NCBI GenBank assembly: GCA_900550195.1
Contig: URRB01000024.1
Location: forward strand, 1-14,703
DNA: 14,703 nt
Source of the DNA: an uncultured Collinsella sp.
GTDB lineage: Bacteria; Actinomycetota; Coriobacteriia; Coriobacteriales; Coriobacteriaceae
Direction of reading: 5' to 3'
The notes beneath the pieces were generated by a model. The model was not told where the DNA came from. It ran no database searches and saw only the letters and a list, made by a program, of their open reading frames with translations. Below are positions 1 to 6,650 of this stretch, piece by piece. The position numbers and the translations under genes are program-made. The first letter of the stretch is position 1; every line of letters begins with the position of its first letter.

Positions 1-54
1 GAGCGGGGGCTCCTGTCGTTTCCGTGCCCCTGGATTGGGTCATAGTGTCTGTCG

Positions 55-204
55 TTGCCAAAACATCGACGTTGCCCTTTTTGGCACTTGGGGACGTTCC
101 TTATGTGCCGGCACTTGGGGACACTCTTTGCACTGATAGTCGTTGGGTTAGTCGTTGGGGACGTTCTTGTTTGGCTAGTCATTTAAGAACGTCCCCAATG
201 ACTA
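55..204. repeat. Composite intergenic repeat element with TTGGGGACGTTC units
   Basis: The segment starts with TTGCCAAAACATCGACGT (55-72) and ends with CGTCCCCAATGACTA (190-204). Inside are three copies of the word TTGGGGAC (from 88, 115 and 155), two of them inside 20-nt imperfect direct repeats. Both end words recur joined together at 8779-8808, so the segment behaves as one element with definable ends. I see no transposase and no clear target duplication. REP/MITE-like is the best description. The boundaries are inferred only from the match to the shorter copy. Confidence 0.5.
151..202. repeat. 18-bp hairpin GGGGACGTTCTT/AAGAACGTCCCC
   Basis: The left arm is 151-168 and the right arm 185-202, around a 16-nt loop (169-184). 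All 18 positions pair, with one G-U wobble (154 with 199). No T-run follows the right arm and there is no upstream gene in the window, so a terminator role is not supported. A REP-like or structural repeat is more likely. Confidence 0.7.
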
Positions 205-361
205 TCCACTGGGCCGCGATGTAGCAAACAGCCCCCATTTCCGAAACCTTTCCGCAACAATTTGCCCTTCGTACCGCTCGCCTCCGCTCACAACGTCCCC
301 TGCGCTACACTTAGTTGCACTATGGCGCCATCGTGCCGCGCCCGACCCAAGGGGGACTCTC

Positions 362-1186
362 ATGAAGAACACTCAGCTGCTGCTGATCAACGATATGTGT
401 GGCTACGGCAAGGTCGCGCTCTCCGCCATGCTGCCGGTGCTGTCGCACATGGGCTATCGCATCCACAACCTGCCGACGGCGCTGGTGTCCAATACGCTCA
501 ACTATCCCAAGTTCTACATCCATGACACCACCGAGTACGTGCGCCAGAGCCTCGCTATCTGGGAGGAGCTCGGGTTTGAGTTCGACGCTATCTCGACCGG
601 CTTTATCGTGACCGAGGAAGAGACGCGCATCATCTCGGACTTTTGCCACCGCCGTGCGCAAAAGGGCGCCAAGGTGTTCGTCGACCCCATCATGGGCGAC
701 AACGGCAAGCTTTACGCCGGCGTGCCCGAGTCCACGATCGGTCTCATGCGCAGCCTACTCGAGTGCGCCGACTATGCGGTACCAAACTACACCGAGGCGT
801 GCCTGCTCACCGATACGCCCATTGCCGAGCAAATCACGCCCGATGAGGGCCGCGTTCTTGTGGATGCCGTGCGTGCCCTGGGCGCCAAGTCGGTGGTCAT
901 TACGAGCGCTGTGGTCGACGGTGCGAATGTCGTCATCGGTTACGACCATGTGGCGGGGGAGTACTTCACGATTCCCTTCGAGCTGATTCCGGTCTACTTC
1001 CCGGGCACGGGCGACACGTTCTCGGCGGTGCTTGTCGGCCGCGTTATGGCCGGTTGGAGCCTGCAGCGCGCGACGAGCGATGCCATGCGTGTGGTAGCGG
1101 AGCTCATCGAGCGCAATGCCGACCAGGAGGATAAGTCCGCTGGCCTTCCCATCGAGGCCTGCCTGGACGTGATCGACCATGAGTAA
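362..1186 (+). CDS. Pyridoxal/pyridoxamine kinase (PfkB/ribokinase fold)
   Basis: Likely phosphorylates pyridoxal, pyridoxamine or pyridoxine with ATP in the cytoplasm, as part of vitamin B6 salvage. The 274-residue length fits PdxK/PdxY-type kinases. The N-terminus (LLLINDMCGYGKVALSAML, then LPTALVSNTLNYPKF near residue 45) matches the pattern of Gram-positive pyridoxamine kinases. The anion-hole motif GTGDTF is at 215-220, with D218 the expected catalytic base. VDPIMGDNGKLY near residue 110 is also typical. The start at 362 follows an AAGGGGG ribosome site at 349-355 with 6-nt spacing. The stop overlaps the start of the next gene, so the two are probably co-transcribed and translationally coupled. 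Vitamer preference cannot be read from sequence. A hydroxymethylpyrimidine kinase (ThiD-like) role is less likely but not excluded. Confidence 0.85.
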   Translation: MKNTQLLLINDMCGYGKVALSAMLPVLSHMGYRIHNLPTALVSNTLNYPKFYIHDTTEYVRQSLAIWEELGFEFDAISTGFIVTEEETRIISDFCHRRAQKGAKVFVDPIMGDNGKLYAGVPESTIGLMRSLLECADYAVPNYTEACLLTDTPIAEQITPDEGRVLVDAVRALGAKSVVITSAVVDGANVVIGYDHVAGEYFTIPFELIPVYFPGTGDTFSAVLVGRVMAGWSLQRATSDAMRVVAELIERNADQEDKSAGLPIEACLDVIDHE

Positions 1187-1508
1187 CGCTGGCGAGGGCG
1201 GCATCAAGCCTGCGGGCGAGAGCAAGCCGCTCGGTGCGCCGCGAGGCAAGCGTCCGCGCATCCGCGTGAGCTGCGTGGACCAGCTGGGTGCGTGCCGCTG
1301 CCACCATGGTCACAAGCCGGGCGACGTCTTTGACTTCGACCGAGACCGCGGCAAGATGTGCACCATGGCCTGCCATGTGGGCTTTCCCTATATAGATATC
1401 CTGCGCTATGGCGGAACCGTGCCTGGCAACGAGCCCGGTACGGCAAAGTTCTGCTGCCCCGAGGTCGATACGCTGAACGTCTGGCTTGCTGAGATCGTCG
1501 ACGAGTAG
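1179..1508 (+). CDS. TIGR04076-type small cysteine-rich protein
   Basis: 109 residues of unknown function. After about 27 Pro/Gly/basic residues comes a compact core: VSCVDQLGACRC, then GHKPGDVFDFD, then MCTMACHVGFPYIDILRYGG, then AKFCCPEVD near the C-terminus. The order GHK-GD-F-F, then C-x(n)-YI-x-LRYGG, then a C-P motif, is the layout I associate with TIGR04076. Seven cysteines and several histidines in about 60 residues suggest metal or Fe-S binding, but this is inference. There is no signal peptide or membrane segment. The ATG at 1179 overlaps the kinase stop by 8 nt and no strong Shine-Dalgarno precedes it, so translation probably depends on coupling. A TGTGAC palindrome follows the stop within 10 nt. 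Confidence 0.75.
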   Translation: MSNAGEGGIKPAGESKPLGAPRGKRPRIRVSCVDQLGACRCHHGHKPGDVFDFDRDRGKMCTMACHVGFPYIDILRYGGTVPGNEPGTAKFCCPEVDTLNVWLAEIVDE

Positions 1509-1516
1509 TCGAGCGC

Positions 1517-1549
1517 AATGTGACAAAGTGACAGTTCTTTTGTCACATT
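1517..1549. repeat. TGTGAC palindromic repeat, copy 1
   Basis: Left arm 1517-1531 (AATGTGACAAAGTGA), loop CAG (1532-1534), right arm 1535-1549. The outer 11 bp are perfect; the inner part pairs with two G-U wobbles and one mismatch. It lies just after the TIGR04076 gene and could act as its terminator, although a T-rich run (TTCTTTTTT) appears only about 15 nt later. The same element occurs at 3067, 6598 and 13289. Confidence 0.8.
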
Positions 1550-1572
1550 CGCGGGTGCTGTCCCTTCTTTTT

Positions 1573-1582
1573 TGCTTATAAT
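1573..1582 (+). promoter_or_regulatory. Possible promoter -10 (TGCTTATAAT)
   Basis: TATAAT at 1577-1582, with an upstream TG resembling an extended -10, in the only AT-rich stretch before the DUF4143 ATPase gene. No TTGACA-like -35 lies at the right distance. A second candidate, TATAAA at 1649-1654, sits inside the repeat array 39 nt before the ATPase ATG and may be the real one. Confidence 0.35.
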
Positions 1583-1590
1583 CTTAAATC

Positions 1591-1673
1591 TCTGCATTTC
1601 ATCCGATTTCAGGTTCTAAAAATTCTGCGTTTCATCGATAATCAAGCGTATAAAACTTTGCATTTCATTTGAT
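1591..1673 (+). promoter_or_regulatory. Three direct repeats TCTGCATTTCAT at exact 33-nt spacing
   Basis: The octamer CATTTCAT/CGTTTCAT begins at 1595, 1628 and 1661. The longer copies are TCTGCATTTCATCCGAT (1591-1607), TCTGCGTTTCATCGAT (1624-1639) and TTTGCATTTCATTTGAT (1657-1673). The last copy ends 8 nt before the AGGGGAG ribosome site of the ATPase gene. Spacing of about three helical turns puts every copy on the same DNA face, which suggests an operator array read by a DNA-binding protein. TATAAA (1649-1654) lies between copies 2 and 3. A similar 33-nt array precedes the other DUF4143 ATPase (5106-5200). The binding protein is unknown. Confidence 0.6.
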
Positions 1674-1692
1674 GACACCGAGGGGAGAGCCT

Positions 1693-3054
1693 ATGCTGCG
1701 CAGGAAAATAGCGGCAGAGCTGGAGCGTTGGCTGAAGTCTGCCGAGCAAAAGGCCTTATTCATTACGGGTTCTCGCCAGATCGGCAAAAGCTATTCGATT
1801 CGCGCATTTGGCAAAGCCAACCATGCAACCTACATCGAGCTTAACCTCATGGAAAATCGTCAGGCAAAAGATGCTCTTCTCGAGGCGCGGGATGCCGATG
1901 ATTTCATCAGCAGGGTGACGCTTCTTTCGGGAAAGTCGATTGCACCAGGCAAAACGCTCGTGTTTATCGATGAGGTCCAAGAGGCCCCCGACATCATGAC
2001 GATGGCAAAGTTCCTTGTTGAGGACGGGAGGTGCCGCTGGGCGTTTTCGGGGTCAATGCTCGGGACCCAGTTCAAGGGCGTCAGGTCCTATCCCGTGGGG
2101 TATGTCCACGAGCTTAGGATGTTCCCGCTCGATTTTGAGGAGTTTTGCTGGGCAACCGGGGTGAGCGAGGGGGCTCGCCAAACGATACGTGACGCGTGTA
2201 TCAGCGAGAGGCCCATTCCTGATTACATTCATGACGCGATGATGGCAAACTTCAGGACCTATACCGTTGTCGGCGGAATGCCGGAGGTCGTGCAGCGTTT
2301 CCTTGACACGCAGGGCGATCTTGCCTCTGTTCGTCAGCTACAGTCAGAGCTCAACGAACAGTACCGGCGGGATATCTCCAAGTATGCAAGCGGGCGAGCC
2401 CTTCAGGTGCAGAGCATCTACGATCAGCTCCCTATTATGCTCGAGGGCGAAAATAAGCGCTTCGTGCTCAATTCCATTGACCCCAAGGCTCACTACGAGA
2501 AGTATCAGCGAGATTTTGTATGGCTTGTCGATGCCGGCGTTGCTCTCAAAGCAGATATCGTAACCGAGCCAAAATCGCCCCTGCTCAAGACGGCACGGCC
2601 ATCGCAGTTCAAGCTATATCAATCGGATACGGGCATGTTGATGGCGCGCTACCCCGTTGGAGTCGCCCAAGCGGCGTATCTTGATAGCAAGGAGCCCAAT
2701 CTGGGCGGCATTTACGAAAACGTGGTGGCCCAGCAGCTGACTGCCCAAAATCGCCAGCTTTACTACTATCAGACAAAAAAGCGTGGTGAAGTGGACTTTG
2801 TGGTCGATGGACCGGATGGGACGGCTGTTCCGATCGAGGTTAAATCGGGCTCCTATTACCACGCGCACGCTGCGCTCGGCCATGTGCTTGATACGGCTGA
2901 ATATGGCGTAAGGCTCGGGATTGTTTTCTCGAGAGGCAACGTTGAGCGCAATGGAGCGGTTCTCTATTTGCCGCTATATGCGACCTGGGCCCTTTCGGAT
3001 GTTTTGGGCGACTCCTGTGCCGAGGGGATAAAGCTGGAGGTCAAGCCGGTCTAG
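1693..3054 (+). CDS. AAA_14/DUF4143 family ATPase (first of two)
   Basis: 453 residues, close to the usual 380-470 of the family. The Walker A variant GSRQIGKS is at 26-33 and the Walker B segment TLVFIDEVQ at 88-96 (D93, E94). The sensor-like FSGSMLG follows, then LRMFPLDFEEF, typical of these ATPases. The DUF4143 C-terminus has IYENVVAQQL, then EVDFVV (366-371, D368) and IEVKSG (381-386, E382/K384), matching the D-x(n)-E-x-K pattern of PD-(D/E)xK nucleases. No biochemical role is established for this group, so ATPase with possible nuclease activity is the limit. I chose the ATG at 1693 because AGGGGAG (1681-1687) precedes it at 5 nt. An upstream TTG (1669) or ATG (1672) falls inside the repeat array and lacks a ribosome site. 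Hairpins at 3067-3097 and 3129-3197 follow. Confidence 0.85.
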   Translation: MLRRKIAAELERWLKSAEQKALFITGSRQIGKSYSIRAFGKANHATYIELNLMENRQAKDALLEARDADDFISRVTLLSGKSIAPGKTLVFIDEVQEAPDIMTMAKFLVEDGRCRWAFSGSMLGTQFKGVRSYPVGYVHELRMFPLDFEEFCWATGVSEGARQTIRDACISERPIPDYIHDAMMANFRTYTVVGGMPEVVQRFLDTQGDLASVRQLQSELNEQYRRDISKYASGRALQVQSIYDQLPIMLEGENKRFVLNSIDPKAHYEKYQRDFVWLVDAGVALKADIVTEPKSPLLKTARPSQFKLYQSDTGMLMARYPVGVAQAAYLDSKEPNLGGIYENVVAQQLTAQNRQLYYYQTKKRGEVDFVVDGPDGTAVPIEVKSGSYYHAHAALGHVLDTAEYGVRLGIVFSRGNVERNGAVLYLPLYATWALSDVLGDSCAEGIKLEVKPV

Positions 3055-3066
3055 GGCCAGTCCCGG

Positions 3067-3097
3067 ATGTGACAAAGGGACAGCCCCTTTGTTACAT
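3067..3097. repeat. TGTGAC palindromic repeat, copy 2
   Basis: Left arm ATGTGACAAAGGGA (3067-3080), loop CAG (3081-3083), right arm CCCCTTTGTTACAT (3084-3097). All positions pair except the innermost A/C, with one G-U wobble. It begins 13 nt after the ATPase stop codon. It has the same loop and orientation as copies 1 and 3. Confidence 0.8.
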
Positions 3098-3101
3098 TCA
3101 T

Positions 3102-3200
3102 GAGTGTGGATTTTCTCCCACCGAGATAACGAGCGTGGATTTTCTCCCGTTTAGAGCGCGCTCGAACGCTCAAAGTGGGAGAAAACCCACGCTCGTTTTA
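3102..3200 (+). terminator. Large hairpin with TTTT tail, plus an extra arm copy
   Basis: Left arm ACGAGCGTGG-A-TTTTCTCCC (3129-3148) pairs with GGGAGAAAA-C-CCACGCTCGT (3177-3196), with one A/C mismatch. A further inner stem, GAGCG/CGCTC (3154-3158 with 3167-3171), is possible. TTTT follows at 3196-3199, so the hairpin can terminate rightward transcription from the ATPase. A third copy of the arm, GAGTGTGGATTTTCTCCCAC, lies just upstream (3102-3121) as a direct repeat 29 nt before the second. That extra copy is not needed for a terminator and suggests a mobile or expanding repeat. Confidence 0.65.
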
Positions 3201-3240
3201 TGCCGATGGCGTGGCCCGTGTGCCCGCGCCGCCCGAGCGC

Positions 3241-3687
3241 CTACAGCTGCTCGAGCATAGCGGTGCAACCGGCGAGTACATCGCGGTAGGTGGCGTCGAA
3301 ATTGCCGGTGTACCAGGGATCGGCCACGTCGCCGGGGCGATCGGTCCAATCGAGCAGGCGCGAGATCTTGCCATCGGGGTCCTTTCCAAAAATTCGGTAC
3401 AGGCCGCGGGCGTTCTCGTCGTCCATATAGACAATGTGGTCCCAGTCGCCATACTCCGCGCGACGCACCTGACGTGCACGATGTGCGACGACGGGAATCC
3501 CAACCTCGCTCAGCTTGGCAACGGTACCGTGGTGTGGCGGGTTGCCGATCTCCTCGGTCGAGGTCGCAGCGGAATCGATGACAAACTCCGCCTCGCGCCC
3601 AGCGCGGCGCACGAGCTCGGTAAACACCGACTCAGCCATCGTCGAGCGACAGATATTTCCATAGCAGATAAAAAGAATGCGTTGCAT
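3241..3687 (-). CDS. Low-molecular-weight protein tyrosine phosphatase
   Basis: 148 residues, the normal size for LMW-PTPs, which hydrolyse phosphotyrosine through a cysteinyl-phosphate intermediate in the cytoplasm. The P-loop CYGNICRS is at residues 8-15 (C8 nucleophile, R14 phosphate-binding). The general-acid loop DPWY is at 123-126 (D123), also in the usual place. The gene is complete. The ATG at 3687 has AAAGGAAG upstream at about 6-nt spacing. It lies 33 nt downstream of the second DUF4143 ATPase on the same strand with no terminator between, so the two may share a transcript. Such enzymes often oppose tyrosine kinases in capsule synthesis, but no kinase or capsule gene is here. Arsenate reductase of the ArsC type has the same fold; the DPWY motif favours a phosphatase. 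Confidence 0.92.
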   Translation of the reverse strand: MQRILFICYGNICRSTMAESVFTELVRRAGREAEFVIDSAATSTEEIGNPPHHGTVAKLSEVGIPVVAHRARQVRRAEYGDWDHIVYMDDENARGLYRIFGKDPDGKISRLLDWTDRPGDVADPWYTGNFDATYRDVLAGCTAMLEQL

Positions 3688-3720
3688 GAGCGGCTTCCTT
3701 TCTAGGCGGTCGCGCAGGGC

Positions 3721-5091
3721 TTACAGACTGCTCTTGAGGCAGTTTGCTCCAATAAAGCCCGCTGCGTACAAGGGGAGGTGGCGCAGCTCGCGCCCGTCAT
3801 CGGTTTCGCTGCGGGAAAAATTGTTCTCGGACAAAATGTAGGCATATGGCGATCGGGCTTTGTCCATAAACGACCCGAGGGTTCTCGCGCGCACGTTACG
3901 TGCGGACTTTACTTCGACGGGCACAATTTCCATACGGTCGGTCTGAAGTAAAAAATCGAGCTCGCCGGTCGTCTTCCAAGACGACGGCGGCACCCAGTAA
4001 TACGTCTGCAAGCTATTGCCCGAAAATGCTTGCATGACCGAGTTTTCCGCCAGGGCGCCTCGGAAGCCGGAAGATAGCGCTATGGCGGAATCCTCTTTGA
4101 GGTCGAGCCAGAGCCGCGGGTTGATGCCGAGTTTGTAGAACATGAGGCCGGTATCGAGAAGATAGACCTTAAAGAAACTTCCATCTTCGTCGTCGAAGGG
4201 AACGAGGGGAGGCTCGATGCCTTCGGTCAGGTTGTTGACCGATATGATGCCGGCGCCTTCGAGCCAGTCGAGCGGCTCGATAAGCTTGGCGCGACGGCCT
4301 CCGCGTTCGACCTCGGAGTACTTGAATTTTTTTGTGGACGATCTCAGCAGCTGGGACGGAATGGAGCGCCAGACCTTGCGCGCCGCCACGCCGCTGATCC
4401 CGTTTTCGGGGTCGGTCATATCGGCGGTATAGGTCTCGTCGATTTCGCGCTGCTCGACGCGCGCATCCTCGATGGATAACGTCTTGCGATATGCGTTGAC
4501 GGCGGCGGGCATGCCGCCCACGATCTGGTATCGATGAAACAGGCTGAGCGCGGCTTGGTGCGCGGCGTAGGTCTCGAGCGTGCCGGCGTGGGTACGAATG
4601 GCATTGGCCATCTGCTCCTCGTCGAGCGCCCAGAGAAACTCCTCGAACGACATAGGATGCATGGTCTCTTGACGAACGCCGCTGGGAAAAGGCAACTTGC
4701 GCTTGCGCGTGGCGACGCCGAGCTGACTGCCGGTCGCGCATATGCGCCAGCCCGAACCCGAAAAAAAGCGAAGCGAGTTGAGCGTCCGTTCGCAGAGCTG
4801 CACCTCGTCAAACAGGATGAAGGCGGTTTCTTTGCGAATGGGGGTGCGTTTATAGTCTGAGATTCGCGCCACGATGGCGTCAACGTCGTCGGTGGGACAG
4901 TCGAACAGCGGAGCGATCAGCTCAAGATCGGTCTGAAAGTCGAGTTTGACAAACGCATCGCCGGCGATTCGTCTGCCGATTTCCTCGGCAACGTACGTTT
5001 TGCCTACGCGTCGCGCACCACGGATGAGGATGGGGCGCGACGCGTCCTTTGTCGCCCATGATTCGATAACGGATTCGATTGATCTGCGCAT
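3721..5091 (-). CDS. AAA_14/DUF4143 family ATPase (second of two)
   Basis: 456 residues. Walker A is GARRVGKT (25-32) and Walker B is AFILFDEVQ (90-98, D95/E96), followed by a sensor-like ATGSQLG and MHPMSFEEF, which parallels LRMFPLDFEEF in the first ATPase. The C-terminal DUF4143 part has RGALAENSVMQAF, then GELDFLLQ (376-383, D379) and VPVEVKSA (390-397, E393/K395), again a PD-(D/E)xK-like pattern. The two ATPases share motif order but little continuous sequence, so they are not a recent duplication. The ATG at 5091 follows GGAAAGG (plus-strand 5099-5105) at 7-nt spacing. The 33-nt repeat array begins immediately upstream, at 5106. The phosphatase gene follows 33 nt downstream. The molecular role is unknown. 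Confidence 0.85.
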   Translation of the reverse strand: MRRSIESVIESWATKDASRPILIRGARRVGKTYVAEEIGRRIAGDAFVKLDFQTDLELIAPLFDCPTDDVDAIVARISDYKRTPIRKETAFILFDEVQLCERTLNSLRFFSGSGWRICATGSQLGVATRKRKLPFPSGVRQETMHPMSFEEFLWALDEEQMANAIRTHAGTLETYAAHQAALSLFHRYQIVGGMPAAVNAYRKTLSIEDARVEQREIDETYTADMTDPENGISGVAARKVWRSIPSQLLRSSTKKFKYSEVERGGRRAKLIEPLDWLEGAGIISVNNLTEGIEPPLVPFDDEDGSFFKVYLLDTGLMFYKLGINPRLWLDLKEDSAIALSSGFRGALAENSVMQAFSGNSLQTYYWVPPSSWKTTGELDFLLQTDRMEIVPVEVKSARNVRARTLGSFMDKARSPYAYILSENNFSRSETDDGRELRHLPLYAAGFIGANCLKSSL

Positions 5092-5105
5092 GGGGCCGCC
5101 TTTCC

Positions 5106-5200
5106 AATTTCGTGTACTTCAGATACATAGTTTAGTACGATTTCATGTACTTGGAATACATGAAATAGTGGAAAAGTGTGTATCTGAAGTACACGAAATT
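5106..5200 (-). promoter_or_regulatory. Concentric palindromic 33-nt array upstream of second DUF4143 ATPase
   Basis: TTTCGTGTACTT starts at 5108 and TTTCATGTACTT at 5141, exactly 33 nt apart. ATACAT (5123), ATACAT (5156) and GTACAC (5189) repeat the same step. A perfect 22-bp inverted repeat joins 5106-5127 to 5179-5200. A perfect 10-bp inverted repeat (ATTTCATGTA/TACATGAAAT) joins 5140-5149 to 5157-5166. Both are centred on 5153. On the coding strand a possible -10, TAAACT (plus-strand 5129-5134), ends 38 nt before the ATG, much like TATAAA before the first ATPase. An operator array for a symmetric DNA-binding protein is the simplest reading. The ligand is unknown. Confidence 0.65.
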
Positions 5201-5286
5201 GCACTGCTGGAGCTTGCAGGCGGATAAACACTACTCGTATGGGACGGTTTTCACCGGTTGCTCGCCACCTTGGGCTATGTTCGCCC

Positions 5287-6540
5287 CTATGCCTGCATCC
5301 GGGGCTGTGCTGATTGACGACGGCGCTCCCAGCGAGCCAACTTAATCGTCACCAGCGTGAGCGCCCAGGCCACAAGCGAGAACACGGCACCGACCGCGCC
5401 TACATATGCAATGCCAACTCCGCTTACCACGGCGCCGCCCACTGCGGTGCCAAACGAGATGCCAACGTTAAACGCCATGGGCTCAACCGAACTTGCGAGT
5501 ACCATCGACTTGGGATGGCGGCTGCGTGCCACGTCCATAAAGTGCGTGATGCACGATACCGAGAACAGGTACATGAGCAACGCCAAGCTAAAGACAAAGA
5601 CCAGCGCGAGCGGCATGGTGCCGCCCACAGCAAACAGTCCGAGTAACGCCGCAGCCTGCAGCACAAACGTCACGAGCAGCGCCTTCATGCCAAAGCGCGC
5701 ATCGATCCATCCGCCCAGGATGTTCGAGATCAGGCAGAACACGCCGTAGGCCATAAGCGTGGTACTGGCTTCGACCGTGCCCATGCCCAGCACCTGCTCA
5801 AGATAAGGCGTCACGTAGCCATAGAAAACGTAGACCGACCCCACGCCAAACAAAAAGATGAGCATGCCGGTGACGATGCTCGGCTCGCGTAGCAGACCCG
5901 CCTGCTCGCGAAAGGTGGCGGGCTCGTCGGTTTGCCCAGCGCGCGGCATAAACATCACGAGCGCTCCGCAGATCAGAACGGCAAAGGTCAGCGTGCCGTA
6001 CATGGCCACGTGCCAGTCGAGCGTGTCGGCCACAAACTTACCGATCGAGGTCACAAAGACCATCGCCACGGAAAACGCACCATATACTACCGAGATGGCA
6101 AGCGAAGTTTGCTGCGGGGACAGAAGCTCAGGGATGTACGTCACGCCCACGGCGAGCAGCGCACCCGAGACAGAGCCCAGGACAATGCGCGAGATAAAGA
6201 GCACCTGGAAGTTGGGCGCCAGTGCCATAAACAAATTGCCAAGCACAAAGACGATGCTGTAGCACACGAGCAGCTGGTAGCGGCGGAATCGCCCCGTGCT
6301 GAGCGCAAGCACCGGCGTCGCGATGGCGTAGACCAGCGCGAACACGCTGATGAGCTGGCCCGCAGTGGCAAGTGATACGCCGAGTTCCGTCGCCAGGTCG
6401 CTTTCGATGCCGATGACCACGAACTCGGAGCAGCCGAGCGAGAATCCCAACAGCACGAGCAGCGCCAGGCAGAGCTTGGTGCGCGCAGGGGAGAGCGCGG
6501 CGGCGGTTGACTTACTTTTAGGCGTGGTTGCGGCGATCAA
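5287..6540 (-). CDS. MFS transporter, DHA1/AraJ-PbuE-like exporter
   Basis: 417 residues with hydrophobic segments consistent with 12 membrane helices in two halves. TM1 has LALLVLLGFSLGCSEFVVIG. A loop 2-3 stretch ending LALSTGRFRRYQLL and SRIVLGSVSGALLAVG in TM4 are typical of drug:H+ antiporter-1 exporters such as AraJ or PbuE. It probably exports a small solute with proton exchange; substrates in this group range from sugars to purines and drugs, and none can be assigned. I chose TTG at 6540 because GGAG lies 8 nt upstream. GTG at 6549 is possible but has no spaced ribosome site. The longest reading, from an ATG at 6627, starts inside a TGTGAC palindrome and adds a non-conserved tail. Its end is about 87 nt from the ATPase array, with no clear terminator between. 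Confidence 0.85.
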   Translation of the reverse strand: MIAATTPKSKSTAAALSPARTKLCLALLVLLGFSLGCSEFVVIGIESDLATELGVSLATAGQLISVFALVYAIATPVLALSTGRFRRYQLLVCYSIVFVLGNLFMALAPNFQVLFISRIVLGSVSGALLAVGVTYIPELLSPQQTSLAISVVYGAFSVAMVFVTSIGKFVADTLDWHVAMYGTLTFAVLICGALVMFMPRAGQTDEPATFREQAGLLREPSIVTGMLIFLFGVGSVYVFYGYVTPYLEQVLGMGTVEASTTLMAYGVFCLISNILGGWIDARFGMKALLVTFVLQAAALLGLFAVGGTMPLALVFVFSLALLMYLFSVSCITHFMDVARSRHPKSMVLASSVEPMAFNVGISFGTAVGGAVVSGVGIAYVGAVGAVFSLVAWALTLVTIKLARWERRRQSAQPRMQA

Positions 6541-6597
6541 GGTTGTCACTCCAATGTCGCATTGATAAGCGGGATTCAATCCCTGCAACTCTAACAG

Positions 6598-6630
6598 AAT
6601 GTGACAAAGGGGCAGTCCCTTTGTCACATT
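6598..6630. repeat. TGTGAC palindromic repeat, copy 3
   Basis: Left arm AATGTGACAAAGGGG (6598-6612), loop CAG (6613-6615), right arm TCCCTTTGTCACATT (6616-6630). Fourteen Watson-Crick pairs plus one G-U. Unlike the other copies it lies upstream of a gene (about 58 nt before the MFS start) in a divergent gap, so it cannot be a terminator for either neighbour. Confidence 0.85.
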
Positions 6631-6650
6631 GCGCTGCCGGCCAGTCGCCT

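Larger units (their letters stand above)
1..361. other. Gene-free repeat-rich leader region
   Basis: No open frame here has a credible start, ribosome site or recognisable protein. The region holds imperfect direct repeats of GGCACTTGGGGACGTTCC (from 83 and from 110, a 27-nt step) and a third related copy at 151-170. It also holds the strong hairpin listed separately. From about 205 to 345 I see nothing beyond a pyrimidine-rich stretch. A weak TACACT at 305-310 could serve as a -10 for the kinase gene, but no good -35 precedes it. Confidence 0.6.

Noticed and set aside
1..224. Open frame at 24-224 and a possible 3' end of an upstream gene at 1-45
   Set aside because: The frame reads through the repeat element without a ribosome site or conserved protein. 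The 1-45 stretch is too short to support a partial gene.
1591..1673. CRISPR-like repeat array
   Set aside because: Repeats are only about 17 nt and imperfect, with 16-nt gaps, three copies and no cas genes. The last copy abuts a ribosome site, which fits an operator array better.
4946..5231. Open frames on both strands through the 33-nt array, giving an 11-residue peptide repeat
   Set aside because: 33 is a multiple of three, so any open frame yields an 11-residue repeat. The frames have no ribosome site and overlap the ATPase start. The dyad symmetry is better explained at the DNA level.
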